This document shows, one piece after another, positions 32,675 to 44,544 of a stretch of DNA of 64,000 nucleotides. This stretch comes from Hortaea werneckii (taxonomy: Eukaryota; Ascomycota; Dothideomycetes; Mycosphaerellales; Teratosphaeriaceae). Every line of letters begins with the position of its first letter. The stretch's first letter is position 1. A model generated the notes under the pieces. The model did not search any database. It was not told the DNA's origin and saw only the letters and a list, made by a program, of their open reading frames with translations. A program made the translations under genes and the position numbers. Where the stretch lies: NCBI GenBank assembly GCA_037044905.1, contig JBAOKB010000063.1, forward strand, positions 186,001 to 250,000, read 5' to 3'.

Positions 32675-33696
32675 TTACACACCTGCATCCTCAGGCGACA
32701 CGTCCAGATTCCAATCAATCATGCCCTCCTCACCGTATCGCTGCTTGAGCCACTCATTAGCCTTCTTAAAATGGCCGCAGTCAAAGAAACCCCTGGAAGC
32801 GGATAAGGGACTCGGATGAACCGACTTGAGCACCAGATGCTTCTGCCCGTTGATGCGGGTGCAGCGTTTCTGGGCCGGGTTGCCCCATGCAAGGAACACG
32901 ACGCCACGCGTGCGTTTCTTTGCGACTACGTCGATGACTTTCTGCGTGAAACCCTCCCAGCCTTTGTTGCTGTGGCTGTTGGCTTCGTGGGCGCGGACGG
33001 TCAGGCAGGCGTTGAGCATGAGTACGCCTCGATCGGCCCATGGCGTGAGCAGACCGCCGTTTTTTGGTGGTGCTTTGAAATCGGGGTAGTCCTTTTTCAA
33101 GGCAGTATACATGTTCTTCAAGCTGGGTGGTGCTGGGGTCGGCGGCCGTACAGAGAAGCAAAGACCGTGGGCCTGGTTGAGATTGTGGTATGGATCCTGA
33201 CCGACTATCACGGCCTTTACGTTGTGAAGCGGAGTGTGGCGGGACCTGAGTGTGATATCAGTTAGCGACCGGTACAAGAGTCAATGTCTCATGGGCAGTC
33301 GTACCAGGAATAGATGTCGTCTGAAGGAGGGAAGACCTTCTTGCCTGTCTCCAGCTCTCGTTTCAAGAACCTCTTGAGATCAAGAAATTCCTTGCTCACG
33401 ACCTCCTCCTTCAGCGCACCGAGCCAACTCTCGTGGAGTGTCTCAATCTCCAGCTTCAGAAGCTCTTTTTGTTCGGGCGTCAACTTGGCCACCCACGCAT
33501 CCTTGTCGAATTTGACGGGCTGTGTGGCCTCCGCACCGGGCGCCGCATCTCCATTGGTGTGTGGTACAGCTGGATTGGTCGACGAGGTTGGAGGATTGGG
33601 CTTTGGTTGAGAGAAGAAGGACGTAATGGCACTGTTCGCTTTGGGCTTTTTGGCGGCGTCGGCGGCGAGATCAGTGGCTTTGCGTTTGAGAGACAT
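32675..33696 (-). CDS. ung1: Uracil-DNA glycosylase (family 1)
   Basis: Two exons, 33696-33305 and 33245-32675, 59-nt intron (GTACGA...CAG); 320 aa. Removes uracil from DNA to start base-excision repair in nucleus and mitochondria. Motif A, VIVGQDPYHN, carries the catalytic Asp in GQDPYH; motif B, HPSPLSASRGFF, holds the catalytic His of the minor-groove loop; GVLMLNACLTV and VFLAWG are also family blocks. The exon join yields DIYSW|SRHTPLHNVKAV. The disordered N-terminus has a basic stretch (KKPK) and NSAITSFF at residues 21-28, close to the PCNA-binding PIP box Q-x-x-I-x-x-FF with Asn for Gln, as in UNG2-type proteins. An in-frame GTG lies upstream; ATG 33696 is preferred. Confidence 0.95.
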
Positions 33697-34173
33697 TGTT
33701 ACGGATTTGTGCAATCGTCGAGAGTGTTTCTAGTGAGCGTGGAAGTTGATGGTGAAGTGTTGATCTGTTGCAACTGATGAGGATGGAAGCCATTGGATCG
33801 CGACAAGACGCGTCAAGTCGTGACGTAGCGCGTCACTTCGGCTTGGAAGGGACCGGCGATAGGGCGTTTATCGCCGACGACGACATCTCATCTCACAAGC
33901 ACGGCTGGGTAAACTACTTACATACTGAGTACCTATATGTACATTCCCCTTCAGTGACCCGCATGGAGAAGAATACGCCCGAAGGTGCTCACCTTCGACA
34001 CTTTCATGAGACAGTCCAGCGTTCTCTGCTACTCAAACGACCTGCTCATCAACCTCGCATGACGACTTTGCGTACATTGCAATATCAATCCCGCTCCTAA
34101 ACCCCAGATTCAAGGGTCTGTTCCCATTGCTAACTTGTGACAGACTGGAAAAGTTGCTCGGGCCTGGGAGATG
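33697..34173. other. Intergenic region upstream of ung1
   Basis: About 480 bp between ung1 and the ankyrin gene stop. Promoter of ung1; no gene seen. Confidence 0.5.
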
Positions 34174-36886
34174 TCACAACTCTTGCACAGCATCCTGGAA
34201 GAATTCTTCATCCTGACTCTCATCGCCGCTTTCATCTAAGCCTGTTCCCCCTTCGCCAGCGTTCCAGTGAAAGTCTTGATCTCTATCATTCCTATCTGAG
34301 TCATAGTAGTAATTCAAGCTCTCATCGTCAGTACAATCAATCAAAAGACCATTTTGGCGGCGCGCAGAGTCCATGAGAGACCGCCAAGCTGCCTCTTCTT
34401 CCTCGAAAGGTGCTCGGACAGCGGCACAGATGATATTGCGATATCGATAGAAGCAGTCGTCCGGTGTATCACCGTTGTAGTCTTGTTGCAAAGGATCGAG
34501 GCCACGAAGGTCCGCTCCGGTCAGGATCTTCATCACTTGTGTACCACCGCATAATGCTGCAGAATGAAGTGCATTGAACCCAAATTGACCTGGTGCCCAA
34601 TGGCGAAAAGACGATGGCCGAGGGAGCGGCATGCTTTGCGAAGCTTCGCCCTGACTAACGTCGTAAAGAGCCGTCCGATCAGCAGTTGAAGAGGAAGCTT
34701 GCATAAGATCTCCTGGGTCGTAAGTTGTGGTCACTACCGAGCGTTCCTGTAGGTGTTGCAACAAGGTTTGAAGACCTCCTGCGTTATTTTTGGATATTGC
34801 CATGCTAATGGCGCTTTGTCCGAGTTCATCCCTGTAGTCGATGTCAGCTCCCATTTCACAGAGAGCTGCAGTCACGGCAGGACTCTCCTTGCCAGTAACG
34901 GAATCGACCAGTGCTGTGGCGCCGTAAACATTCCTTTGCTCGAGTTGGACTCCAGAGCGGATGAAATGGCCCACAAAGCCCGCACACTCATTCGAGAGGC
35001 GAAACAATACCGTTTGCTCATGGGCGTCCATCACTCGGACATCTGCCCCTTCTTCAATAAGAATTTGTACGCATTCACAAGAACCAAATCGACTGGCTAC
35101 AATTAGAGGCGTAATCCCCATCTTGTCCGCAGCGTCCACCTTCGCTCTCCACTTCAGCAACAACTTGACCGAGGCTACATCGCGTTTCGAAGCAGCCCAA
35201 TGCAAAGGCGTCCAGCCAGCCGTATCGGTACTGTTAACTGATACAAAATTGGCCGCAAGAAGCTCGGCTGAAAGGCGGCCATTGTAAAAAGGGAGCGCTA
35301 CCGCGATGTGCAGATCTGTAAAGCCTAGCTCCTCGAAAAGGGCTGTCGGATCTTGTGGGAGACTTTCTTGAGTGTAAATTTCTTTTTCCACTAAGACTCG
35401 AGAAACTGTGTATCCATCCCGAGCTTGTCCTCCTGAATCGGCCCCTAACTCTTCAAGCAGGTTCTTGACTTTGGATGATCCACATGCTACCGCCCACTGA
35501 ACGAACGGTCAGCAGAGGCATCTGGTCACCAGTCAAAGAATACTTATCCATAGGTAAGGCTTTGAATTCTTCAATGAAAGATGAAAAGTGACGTACAAGT
35601 AAAGGACTGTATCCATCCTCGTCAACAACGTTCAGGTTCGAGACGTTCCACAACGTATGGGATCTAAGCGACGACAAGTTATCGTCTTCGATAATTTTCC
35701 ACAGCAAGTCACTGGGTGGAAGAATGAACGGTATGCGAAGAGTCCACGAGGCGCCGATCCCAGTAAGGCCACCACTTGTCCCATTTACAATCAACGTCCT
35801 CGAAGCAAACCAAGTCGGAAACACATATGTGAATTGAAATTTTCCAGGCCGCTTCTTACACGGGGGATAGTTGCAGGCCTTAGGCTGCAGGAGCGATGTG
35901 TAATCCAGCATCAACTGTCCAAGGAAGCGCTGCAAGTATCGGGGTGTCGCGAAAGAAGTCCGTACGTGGCAGCAGCATTTGCAAATAGGCGGACATTTAT
36001 TTGTAGCCATGGTGGCTGTGATCCGGACAGTTGAAGGAGCCATGACATCTGGTATCGGGCCATTTTCTGCCTGCGTACCCATAGGATCACCGAGCGGAGC
36101 TGCGTCATAAGCATTGGCTGGAGTAGGACCGCCGTGCTGTCTGAGCTGTAGGTCGCGCAGGAGTGAAAGCAATTCTTCATGTCGTCTTGTGTCGATTTGA
36201 GCCAATTCGCGGCCTGCGGCGGATACATCAGCGATGCTGTGCTGAAGTCTCTCATTCGCTCTGCGTGTCTCTGTGCTTTGCGATGTGAACTCTTCTATCA
36301 ACTCAGCATGTCGATTCTGTGAATCTTCCTGGCTCTGGAACACTACAGTCTGTATCTGGAGAGCTGTCTGATGTGCATCAACACTGTCCATACTCAGCAA
36401 TGCTTCAATAAATGCCTTTCCATAGTCATTCAACACAGAAGCTCACCTCTGTTGAAGATTCAAGGCGTTAAAAGCACTCTTAAGACCACTACGGGCATCG
36501 CGGATCCTCTGTTGTATGTCTCGGATTTTGGGATCGGCTCTCATCCATTGAAGTTTCCTGACCTGGGGAAGGCCGTTCGAGTTGGCTTCTGGCTGCGTCA
36601 GTTGATACTCCAGCAGTGCTTCTAGACGGACAATTTCATTTTGAAAGCGTATCAGCAATTGCTCAAGTGCTTCACGATTTTCCGTGTACACCGCTGTCCC
36701 TTGGATCTTGTGCAAAGTGGATTGGATTACCACTAGTAGCGCACGAGAAGCTTCACGCTCATTAAAGAGTTGTTGAAGTTCCTCAGGGGCTTTTCGGAGA
36801 TCGATGAGCTTGCGGAGCGCTTTGCCAGTGGCCGTCGAAGCCCCCAAGATTGCAAGGCAACTTGCTGTGATGGAGAGAGGGTCCAT
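34174..36886 (-). CDS. Ankyrin-repeat protein with fungal STAND-type N-terminal domain
   Basis: Three exons: 36886-36447, 36392-35597 and 35496-34174; 852 aa. Residues 1-65 (MDPLSITASCLAILGASTAT onward) are the helical N-terminal domain common to fungal STAND/NLR-like and ankyrin proteins, thought to act in signalling or cell-death control; a coiled-coil region follows to about 250. Next is a Cys cluster (PPICKCCCHVRTS, then ACNYPPCKK) and a hydrophobic stretch FQFTYVFPTWFASRTL, a module I recognise from many unnamed fungal ankyrin proteins. The C-terminal half has ankyrin repeats: DEDGYSPLL|WAVACGSSK across the second junction, DTAGWTPLHWAASKRDVASV, DKMGITPLIVASRFGSCECV, NVYGATALVDSV, ELGQSAISMAIS, and FGFNALHSAALCGGTQVM. 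The tail is very acidic. There is no NACHT or NB-ARC, so it is not a full NLR. Function is inferred only as protein-protein signalling. Confidence 0.78.
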
Positions 36887-37567
36887 GGCAAAGACTCAAA
36901 GGCAAGACCTCAAATCTGACCTCCGCTCGGAGCGTCGAGATCAGAAGGGCACAATCTGATTGCAAGGAAGGGACAAGTTCAGATATTGGGAAATATGGTA
37001 GTGTTGAAGAAGTGAAACATCGAGGCGAGCAGAGGTCAAGCCTGATGATCTGGGTAGCTCGGAGCCCTGAGGCTGAGCATCTCGCCTCTACATGGTACAT
37101 GCGAGATGACCAGTTCAGCCTAGTGCAGCCAGCCACGCCACGCTTGATTGTGGCGAAGCCGCCAGAACAGTTATTCCAATCAAGCTCCGCAGCTCGAGAG
37201 AACCTCAAGTCTTTAACATTCTGTAGGAAGAATGGCTTAATCAAGCAAGTCGTTTTATTCACCACCTTCGGCGGATACAACTGCAGTACTGCAAATGTGC
37301 AGTAACTGCAACAGTTGATCGAAACCAAAGCACTCACTGCGTGAAAAGCTGAGCTCTCCTTACCTACATGGAAACACTATAAAAGAGTCCACCCCACCGG
37401 GATCAAGAGGACCGCATAACTCATATAACTCGATTTCTTGCTACCCGCCGCCCCGGAAGTACTATTGTCGGAACCCGTCGAACTTTTATGAAGACGACAC
37501 GCTGGTTAGTCTATGAAACGTAGATTTCTCATCTAGTCTAAAGATTTATTCAAGAAGGCCATCTCCC
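36887..37567. other. Intergenic region upstream of the ankyrin gene
   Basis: About 680 bp between two minus-strand genes. A 97-codon plus-strand ORF (37012-37305) has no family resemblance. No gene called. Confidence 0.45.
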
Positions 37568-38932
37568 TTACCTAGTCTGCCACTGGATCGTCAAGCTAGT
37601 GTCGTGGCTGCTGTCGTCGGTATACACCGTGCCCTGCTTAGTCCCACTGGGTACACCGTCCGCGTAGAAGGTATCCTCCCCGTTGTACACGAGTCGCGAA
37701 CCGTCAGAGGAGAAGGTAGTCCCGCTGCTCACCGATGAGCCGCAGGTCAGAGCGCCGTCGGAGATGGCGCAGTTGCCTTTGCTGCTCGTGAGCGTGAAGT
37801 CGCCGTCGCCTGAAGAGGTTGCGTCGAAGGTTGCGCAGGTGCCGCTCGTGTACCAGGTTCCAGCGGAGATGATGCAGCCTTCCTTCGAGCCGCCCGTGAC
37901 GACGTTCAAGTAACCAGACCCGCTGAAGGGCTCGCCGGTGGCAGTTGGGGCAGCGGTGGATGTGGCGGTCGACGTGGGGTTTGATCCGCCGCCGCCACCA
38001 CCACCGCCATTCTTGGGCAAGTAACGGATGCCAGTACTTGGGCAAGAGGAATCGGCAAGTGGGTCTGCAGGCTTAAAGTCTCCGTTCTGCAGCGAACCGG
38101 CAATGTTGAAGAAGTACCACACTTCATCTAGAATGTTGCCGCTGTAGCAGCCGAGGTAGACCTCATGTCCGCCGCGGTTCGAGGATAAGGCATCCTGGAT
38201 CTCGGCGGCGGTGTAGGTGGCACTAGAGCTAGGCGTAATGCCAGCCTCCTTCAACCACTCGTAGGTCGGCAGAGACTTGAACAGGCTGACAGTGCGGTTG
38301 AAGAAGTCCGGGACTTCTTCCGTTGGCTGATAGTCGGTGTAGCAATCCGGATCGAGAGTCGAGATACAAGTACCGTGCTTGCTCCACTCATGCTCCCAGA
38401 AGGTCTCGGCAGAGCCTGAGTTTGATTGCCAATCTGGGATGATCTGTTAGCGATGGTGGTCCGGGGTTTTGTGATGCTGCCCACGACATACAAGTCTGCA
38501 TGTAGTCCACCAAGTCACTACGACCGGCGGCATTGAGAATAGCGGTAATGTTGGTGTATGCGCGTGAGTCGTCGCAGTTAGCATCATATGATCCGTCGCA
38601 GTTGTCAGGCCTGCGTCTGTTAGCTAAGTGACAGGCTTACGGAGCAGACACATCGCCTCGTACCATAGTCCGTGAATGGTCCATGAGTCCGAGGGACCAA
38701 CCACTGGATCGGTATCCCAGAATTGCGTCTGCAATAGCGAGCCACCAGGAGAGTTGAAGCAGCATAGGTTCTCTACTACGGAAGTATTGTGGCAAGACAA
38801 TTGGGGGTCAGGGCATGTTGCCGAAGCACTGCTGCTCGTCTGTCTTGCGAACGGGCTGTTCAGGCTGAGGACGGACTGAGCATTGCCCAGAGCAGAGACG
38901 GCAAAGCCAGATAGAGAGCGCACAGAAGGCAT
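37568..38932 (-). CDS. rny1: Ribonuclease T2 (RNY1-like) with C-terminal extension
   Basis: Three exons: 38932-38664, 38610-38492 and 38433-37568 (introns 53 and 58 nt); 417 aa. Secreted or vacuolar endoribonuclease that cleaves RNA by a 2',3'-cyclic intermediate. Both catalytic blocks are present: CAS I, SWTIHGLW|PDNCDG (across the first junction), and CAS II, FWEHEWSKHGTC, each with the catalytic His. The Cys pattern (CPDPQLSCHN, CCFNSPGG) fits the fungal T2 fold. After the catalytic domain comes a linker with eight consecutive Gly, a Thr/Ser/Pro stretch, and a C-terminal beta domain of about 110 aa (GSGYLNVVTGG onward) as in RNY1-type enzymes. The N-terminus of this start is a weak signal peptide; an ATG 24 codons upstream is possible but less likely. 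Confidence 0.88.
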
Positions 38933-39594
38933 GTTTGATGCTATCGAGTCCGACCAGCCAATTCCCACGGAGCGATGGAGGTCCTTATAATCGTGTGCGG
39001 CCATCGGAGAGACCGTCGAAGGCAACGGCTTTAGGTTTCGAGCTGCAATCGGTGCGGGTCTAGCAGGAATGCTAGTTGTCTCTATATGGTAGGTGATAGC
39101 CTGGAGATGGGAATCCGATTGTTCAAAGACGAGACGACAGCCAGTCAACCAACTTTCAGTCTAAAATACGGCCATGGTCGCAACCTAGATTGTTTCATCG
39201 AATTAATGCAGCTGCCAGGGGCGGTGCATGTGATCAGGTCATTGGCTCAGATAACATGACGGGGCCAATAAGGTGTGGCGGGTGGCGGGTCGAGCGGTCA
39301 TTGCCATTGCCGGGAGTCGCGCAGTCACGTGTCTAAATTTAAAGTTTCAGATGACGTCGGAAGGTCCGCACCAGAACAGGAAACATCAAGAGCCGGCCGG
39401 CAGTGACGATTCAAGCCAAGTTCAAAACACCGCGAAGCCAGCGAATCATCATATCAACTTCACAACACTGCCCCATCCGCAACCTAAGTGTTTGTTCTCT
39501 GGCAGCTGGTACCGGCAGATCTCGCTCCTCCCAGCCATCGCAAGCATCATCTCAGAGCACCAACAATACGAACATTGTCAACAACAACTCCAGC
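38933..39594. promoter_or_regulatory. Divergent promoter region, RNase T2 and phosphatidylserine synthase
   Basis: About 660 bp between divergent starts. Contains a CACGTG E-box at 39326-39331. Yeast CHO1 is controlled by Ino2/Ino4 bHLH factors through CATGTG-type elements, and CATGTGAT also occurs near 39227; use here is speculative. Confidence 0.35.
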
Positions 39595-40454
39595 ATGTCT
39601 AAAAGAGCGGGTACCGGAATGCCCAATGGCGCCGAGAAGGCTTCAAAGCCGGCCGGACAAGAAGGATGTATGATGAACTTCACCAACGAGCTACGGTCGA
39701 CCAGCACAACTGACAATGGCTCTACAGCGCAAGACAAGCAAGCCAGGCTACTAAGCTCACCTAACCCGGGCCATTTCTCCATGATCCGCGCCTATCACCT
39801 TGCCGACCTGATCACGCTGATGAACGGCTTCTGCGGTGTCATGTCCATCATGTCCTCCATGCGCTACCTAATCTCGCCGCGCGGCCAGACCGCCGACATT
39901 TGGATCGCGCTGGGCTTCATGCCTTTCGGCCTATTCTTTGACTTCTTCGACGGGAAAGTCGCAAGGTGGAGGAATAAGAGCAGCTTGATGGGTCAAGAGC
40001 TAGATTCGCTAGCGGATCTGGTAGGTCGCCTATTTCCGAGTCTGGTTGGTGAAAAAGGCCCCCAGGGCGCTGACAGTAAATGCAGATCTCCTTCGGCTGC
40101 GCACCAGCTATGTGTGCCTTCGCGCTCGGCATGCGGACTTACCTCGACCAATTTCTGCTCACCTGCTTCGTTCTCTCCGGCCTTGCACGTCTTGCGCGCT
40201 TCAACGTCACGACTGGCAACGTACCGAAGGATGCATCGGGCAAGGCAGCCTATTTCGAAGGCCTCCCGATTCCGACGAGCTTGAGCATTGCAGCATTGAT
40301 GGCATTTTGGGTCTCACAAAGCTGGATTGAGGAGAGCATCCCTCTCGGCACAATCATGCAAGGCACTTTGCTGGAGATGCACCCGGTGGTTGGGCTGTTC
40401 TTGGCACACGGATGCTGCATGGTGAGTAAGACGCTGCACGTGCCGAAGCCGTAG
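39595..40454 (+). CDS. cho1: CDP-diacylglycerol-serine O-phosphatidyltransferase (phosphatidylserine synthase)
   Basis: Two exons, 39595-40020 and 40086-40454 (65-nt intron GTAGGT...CAG); 264 aa, close to yeast Cho1 (276). Integral ER membrane enzyme making phosphatidylserine from CDP-diacylglycerol and serine. The CDP-alcohol phosphotransferase motif DGx2ARx8Gx3Dx3D is complete: FDGKVARW, eight residues, then G, D and D in [10 protein letters not shown], directly before the intron. The second exon resumes [15 protein letters not shown], as expected, and continues [10 protein letters not shown] and a C-terminal [11 protein letters not shown]. Several TM helices are evident. An open stretch upstream of 39595 lacks an ATG in frame, so 39595 is taken as the start. 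Confidence 0.93.
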
Positions 40455-40822
40455 TGGAAGCAGTGAATCTGGGACGAAGACTGAGGAATTCAACATTTTG
40501 CGATGATACCCAAGGGCTGAGGGACTTTATTGGCGGCCCTCTGTCCCGAAAAAAAGTGCTGCGAGCGAGGCGTTGGTTGAGAAGCTAGGTACGACGGGTA
40601 CACACAAATTCATCTCATGCCATTTAAACTGTTCGAATGTCGCAGTGGTTTCGTGTATTGAGCTCGCGTAAATGCCACTGTTGATGCAACCCATGCTGCC
40701 AGCCCAAGAATGAAACAAGCGCCTTCTCTTAACCTCATAAATCCTCTAATGCACCGCAACACCGACAAGGCGAGCCTAATTGTCCGATAACACCAAGCAC
40801 CCTTGATCCCTCTCAGCACGAA
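40455..40822. other. Convergent intergenic region
   Basis: About 370 bp between the 3' ends of the phosphatidylserine synthase gene and a small minus-strand gene. Nothing else seen. Confidence 0.5.
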
Positions 40823-41119
40823 TCAAGAACGCACCGCATCACCCCGATCAACCACCACAGACTGCCCCTGCGCCCTCGCAGCATGAATCGCCTGGACCCT
40901 TTCCTCCAACGTCGGCTTCCTCCTCTCGCCCGTCTCAGGATCCGTAATCATCATCCCGCGCGGCGCATCCATGGCGATATTATTCTCGTCGCGCTCCTTC
41001 ATGTCCGAACGGATTCCCTTCATCCAGAAGCGGGGGAAGAACCACCAGACGAAGCCGAAGCCGAGCACGATTAGGGCGGCGAAGATGCCGACCGGGATTG
41101 CCCAGGGCTTGCTTCCCAT
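40823..41119 (-). CDS. Small single-pass membrane protein (98 aa), unknown function
   Basis: Single exon. One strong hydrophobic helix sits at about residues 6-28 (WAIPVGIFAALIVLGFGFVW), followed by FFPRFWMKGIRSDMKERDE and a soluble, charged C-terminal half with the motif MMITDPETGERRKPTLEERV. The composition and clear codon-level order suggest a real gene; I believe such proteins occur in related fungi but cannot name one. An upstream in-frame ATG would add 40 Ser/Pro-rich residues; the ATG at 41119 directly before the helix is preferred. Topology suggests a short N-terminal lumen side and a cytosolic tail. Confidence 0.6.
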   Translation of the reverse strand: MGSKPWAIPVGIFAALIVLGFGFVWWFFPRFWMKGIRSDMKERDENNIAMDAPRGMMITDPETGERRKPTLEERVQAIHAARAQGQSVVVDRGDAVRS

Positions 41120-42888
41120 GATGAGGCACTGTGGGGTTTGGTTGATGATGTGTGAGTAGAAGAGTGGTTTTGGAGGTTGTGGTGGTGAGACGAGCTGCGT
41201 GTCGAGTGGGTCCGATGTCGTCGACGCGAGGCTTGGCACTCGCTGTGCCTTCCGCGATGGGTAAGTGCAGCACTGTCTCCAAGAACCGTTCTCGATTGTC
41301 GCAAGCGCGCCCTTTTATGCCTGTTTTACACCCAAATTTGCGACGTGAAGTGTCTTGGTGTAAGAATGATCCTGGTGCCGAGGATGTCGAGATGGAGTGT
41401 GTGCGTATGCGCATAGTCTGTTGATCCTGCCGCGTTTTTGGAGGCCCGGGCTAACCAATGACATGCCGAGAGCGCCAAGACCCCGCAATCCTTCACTTGA
41501 CCTTCATCTGGCTCGCCTGGCAGTTGCCTTGGGAAGCTTGCAGGATTTGGGAAGTCGGCTGATGCTGTAAGACTGTGAGCACAACATTCACTTCGGTCGT
41601 GTGTATGCTTGCGTGTGAATGTAGCACTCACCGTACTGCAAGCGACAACTATATCCTGACCGTGATAGGACGCCTGCCAAGTGGACGCCCCATTCTCACT
41701 TGTATAATCGCCCACACAAGAGTCTCTAGTGTCAGCGTATCCATCAAAGCACTCCAGTCGACAAGTTCAACTCTCGTAACAGAAGGTACAAGGGCAATGC
41801 AGCCATATTGGTCGTTGCTACTCCCATGCCAGTTCGATCTCTACCTTAATAAGTCCCAGTCTAAAGTAGACATTCGGAGAAATGGGATGATTGAAGCCTT
41901 GAACACTACGCTCAACTCAGGTGGCGGATTCTTTCGCAGGATGATCTCGCGCTACAGGGTTTCATAGAAGCGCCATGTCGATTGCTGGGGGGACTGGATC
42001 GAAAACAAATAATCGAAATTGATGACGACATTCTCTAGAGAATGAGAAGTATTGTTATTACCTAGGTAGGATTCATTACAAACCCAATGTCATTGGATGA
42101 TTGGGGCGGGCGTGCTCGTCTCGAGGCCTTGAGCTAGAGTGCTACACATTGCCTGACCTACATAGACCATGTCCCTGGCATAAGTCTCTTACTCCTTGGC
42201 GAACACGAAGAGGACGAGCCTTTGGTTCCTTAGTTTCTCCAAGAATTCTCTTATCCCTATGCCAAAACATGATAGCATTTCGTAAGCCTCCACAACGCCA
42301 AGCTCGAAGAGATAGAGACTGGAAGCAAGGAAGCCTATGGGCGACAAGCTCTCCTAGACAAGGTTTACATGTCGGTCCGATCGCGTTCCCTCCCAAAAAG
42401 CTCCGAAAGCTACAGTTTCAGACAAGGCATGGGTATCAATATGTAGGGATACGAGCGAGAATGTGAACAGAATACTGGTATGGACCAGGCTTCGAAGTAT
42501 AGAGTGCCAAGAAGCAACTGCAGCTTCGCCTAAAGCTGTGAAGATCGGCGGGGTGTCCAGATAAGAGATGCACACGCCGACGGGGGAGCGTACATTCTCT
42601 ATCGCCACCATTGCGCCTTTTGGTATGCATATCCGGACACATGTTACAGTGGTAGGAATAGACTCAGTCGGACGAAATGACACACTGCTTCTTATCTTCA
42701 ACATGCTTCCGACTTTCTACGTTGTGCAAGGGAAAGAGTATATCCCCTCAACGTTCGATGCTACATAGAAAACCCCGGGTGCTGTATGCTAGTAGACAGC
42801 ATTCATTCCTCTTGCGATAACTTCTTTTCGACCGCAAGACCATTCTCGAGGAGCCTGGTTGGACGGCACTAACCCAAGTCAATCCAAC
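41120..42888. other. Long intergenic region, no gene called
   Basis: About 1.77 kb between divergent genes. It holds ORFs of 60-130 codons on both strands, but none with clear protein signature. A minus-strand stretch near 41326-41715 has plausible splice signals and could be a small gene; evidence is too thin to call it. Confidence 0.4.
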
Positions 42889-44483
42889 ATGACGGTCACA
42901 GACAGCAAGGTACCCGACATCGACGGCAAAGCCCCCTCTGTGGAACTCAATCGCACAACCTCCATCACATCGGACGCCAAAGGCAACACGATCATCACGG
43001 GCGAAGATGGCGAGACCTTCACGATCTTCGAAAAAGCAGAGCGCGCGCTGGTATGGAAATTCGACCTCCGCGTCCTCCCCTTGCTAGCCATGATGTACCT
43101 CTTCAACTCCCTAGACAAAAGTAACCTAGGCAACGCCAAGACGGCCGGGCTAGAAGAAGATCTAGGTTTCGCGGGGACGAACAAGTACAACATCCTTCTA
43201 TCCATCTTCTTCGTGCCGTATGTGCTCACGGCGCCGTTCCTGGGCATCCTGGGCAAGATGTACGGTCCCAGTCGAGTGCTGCCGTGCATGATGTTCACGT
43301 TCGGGACCATGACGCTGCTGGTGGTCGCCGTGTACAACTGGAGCGGGCTCATGGCCTTGCGATGGTTCCTCGGGATGGCGGAGTCGGCTTTCTTCCCCTT
43401 GGTCATCTATTACCAGACCATGTTCTATCGACGTGGTGAACTGGCCAGACGGCTTGCCATCTTCTACGCGGCTTCGAGCATCGCCTATGCTTTCGGCGGC
43501 CTGCTTGCTTTTGGAACGTTCCAGATTGATGGGGGAAGTATCTTCCACTGGAAGTACCTCTTCGTCATCGAGGGATCTTTGACGATGTGCATGGCTGTCG
43601 TAGCCTACATCTTCCTCCCGCGCTCGGCTGCGACGGCGTGGTTCCTGAATGAAGAAGAGAAGAAACTCGCTTTCTACCGGATTCAGATCGACAGTTCGGC
43701 AGTCGTGGAAGAGAAGTTCAAGCTGGGACAGGCGGTCAAGATCATGAAACACGGTACAAGCTGGGTGATCTTAGCTATTGAAGTGTGTCTGGGCATACCA
43801 CTGCAATCAGTCTCGCTGTTCCTGCCGCAAATCGTTGCCAGGCTCGGCTATTCAACCATCAAGACCAATCTCTACACAGTAGCTCCCAATATCAGCGGTG
43901 CCGTGATGCTGCTGATATTGGGCTACGCTTCGGATCTGACGAGATGGCGCTTCCCGTTCATTGCTCTGGGGTTCCTCTTCACCTTCTGCGGCATGGTCAT
44001 CTACGCTGCTATTGATGTCGAAAGCGAGTTGCAGATCGCGTACTTCGCTTGCTTCATGATGACATGGGGTACCAGTGCACCATCGGTGCTACTAGACGTT
44101 TGGGTAAGCCGCCGCAGAAGATGTCTGATAAAATCACGCCAAGCCAAGATTGCTAATATTCCTTGCAGTACAACAATAACATTGCCGACGAAAATCGCCG
44201 AGTCTTCCTTACGTCGATCGGCGTGCCTGTTGCCAATGTAATGGGCGTCGTAAGCTCCAACATCTTTCGCACGGAGGACGCTCCAGATTACATCCCGGCT
44301 CTCGCCACTACAGCAGCCTTCGGAGCTACAGGCATTGTTCTCACACTCTTGCTTGGTGCATACATGATCTTCGACAACAAGCGGCGTGATCGCCAACAGG
44401 GCGAAAGGCTGAGGGCAAAGGATGTGCCGACCGAACGGCTAAGAGAAGGTCCAGCCTGTGCGGAATTCCGATGGGTCTACTAG
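42889..44483 (+). CDS. MFS transporter, anion:cation symporter family (TNA1/DAL5-like)
   Basis: Two exons, 42889-44103 and 44169-44483 (65-nt intron GTAAGC...CAG); 509 aa. ACS-family permeases import organic anions such as nicotinate, allantoate, pantothenate or biotin precursors. The family start ALVWKFDLRVLPLLAMMYLF, then NSLDKSNLGNAKTAGLEEDL, is intact, as are GKMYGPSRVLPCMM (the loop 2-3 motif) and LRWFLGMAESAFFPLVIYY. The exon join gives LLDVW|YNNNIADENRR, the usual site in this family (typically NNxxGxxKR). About 12 TM helices are seen. Substrate not determinable. The first in-frame ATG is 42889; ten upstream codons are open without an ATG. Confidence 0.87.
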
Positions 44484-44544
44484 GAAGCAGGTATTGGTAC
44501 CTTGCCCAGGCTAGATTTGCTGAGACATTATGGAGTTGTATCAT

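Noticed and set aside
37012..37305. 97-codon plus-strand ORF upstream of the ankyrin gene
   Set aside because: Antisense to the promoter area, no conserved-looking motif.
41326..41715. Possible small minus-strand gene with splice-like GTGAGT and CAG
   Set aside because: No start codon in good context and no recognisable protein; left as intergenic.
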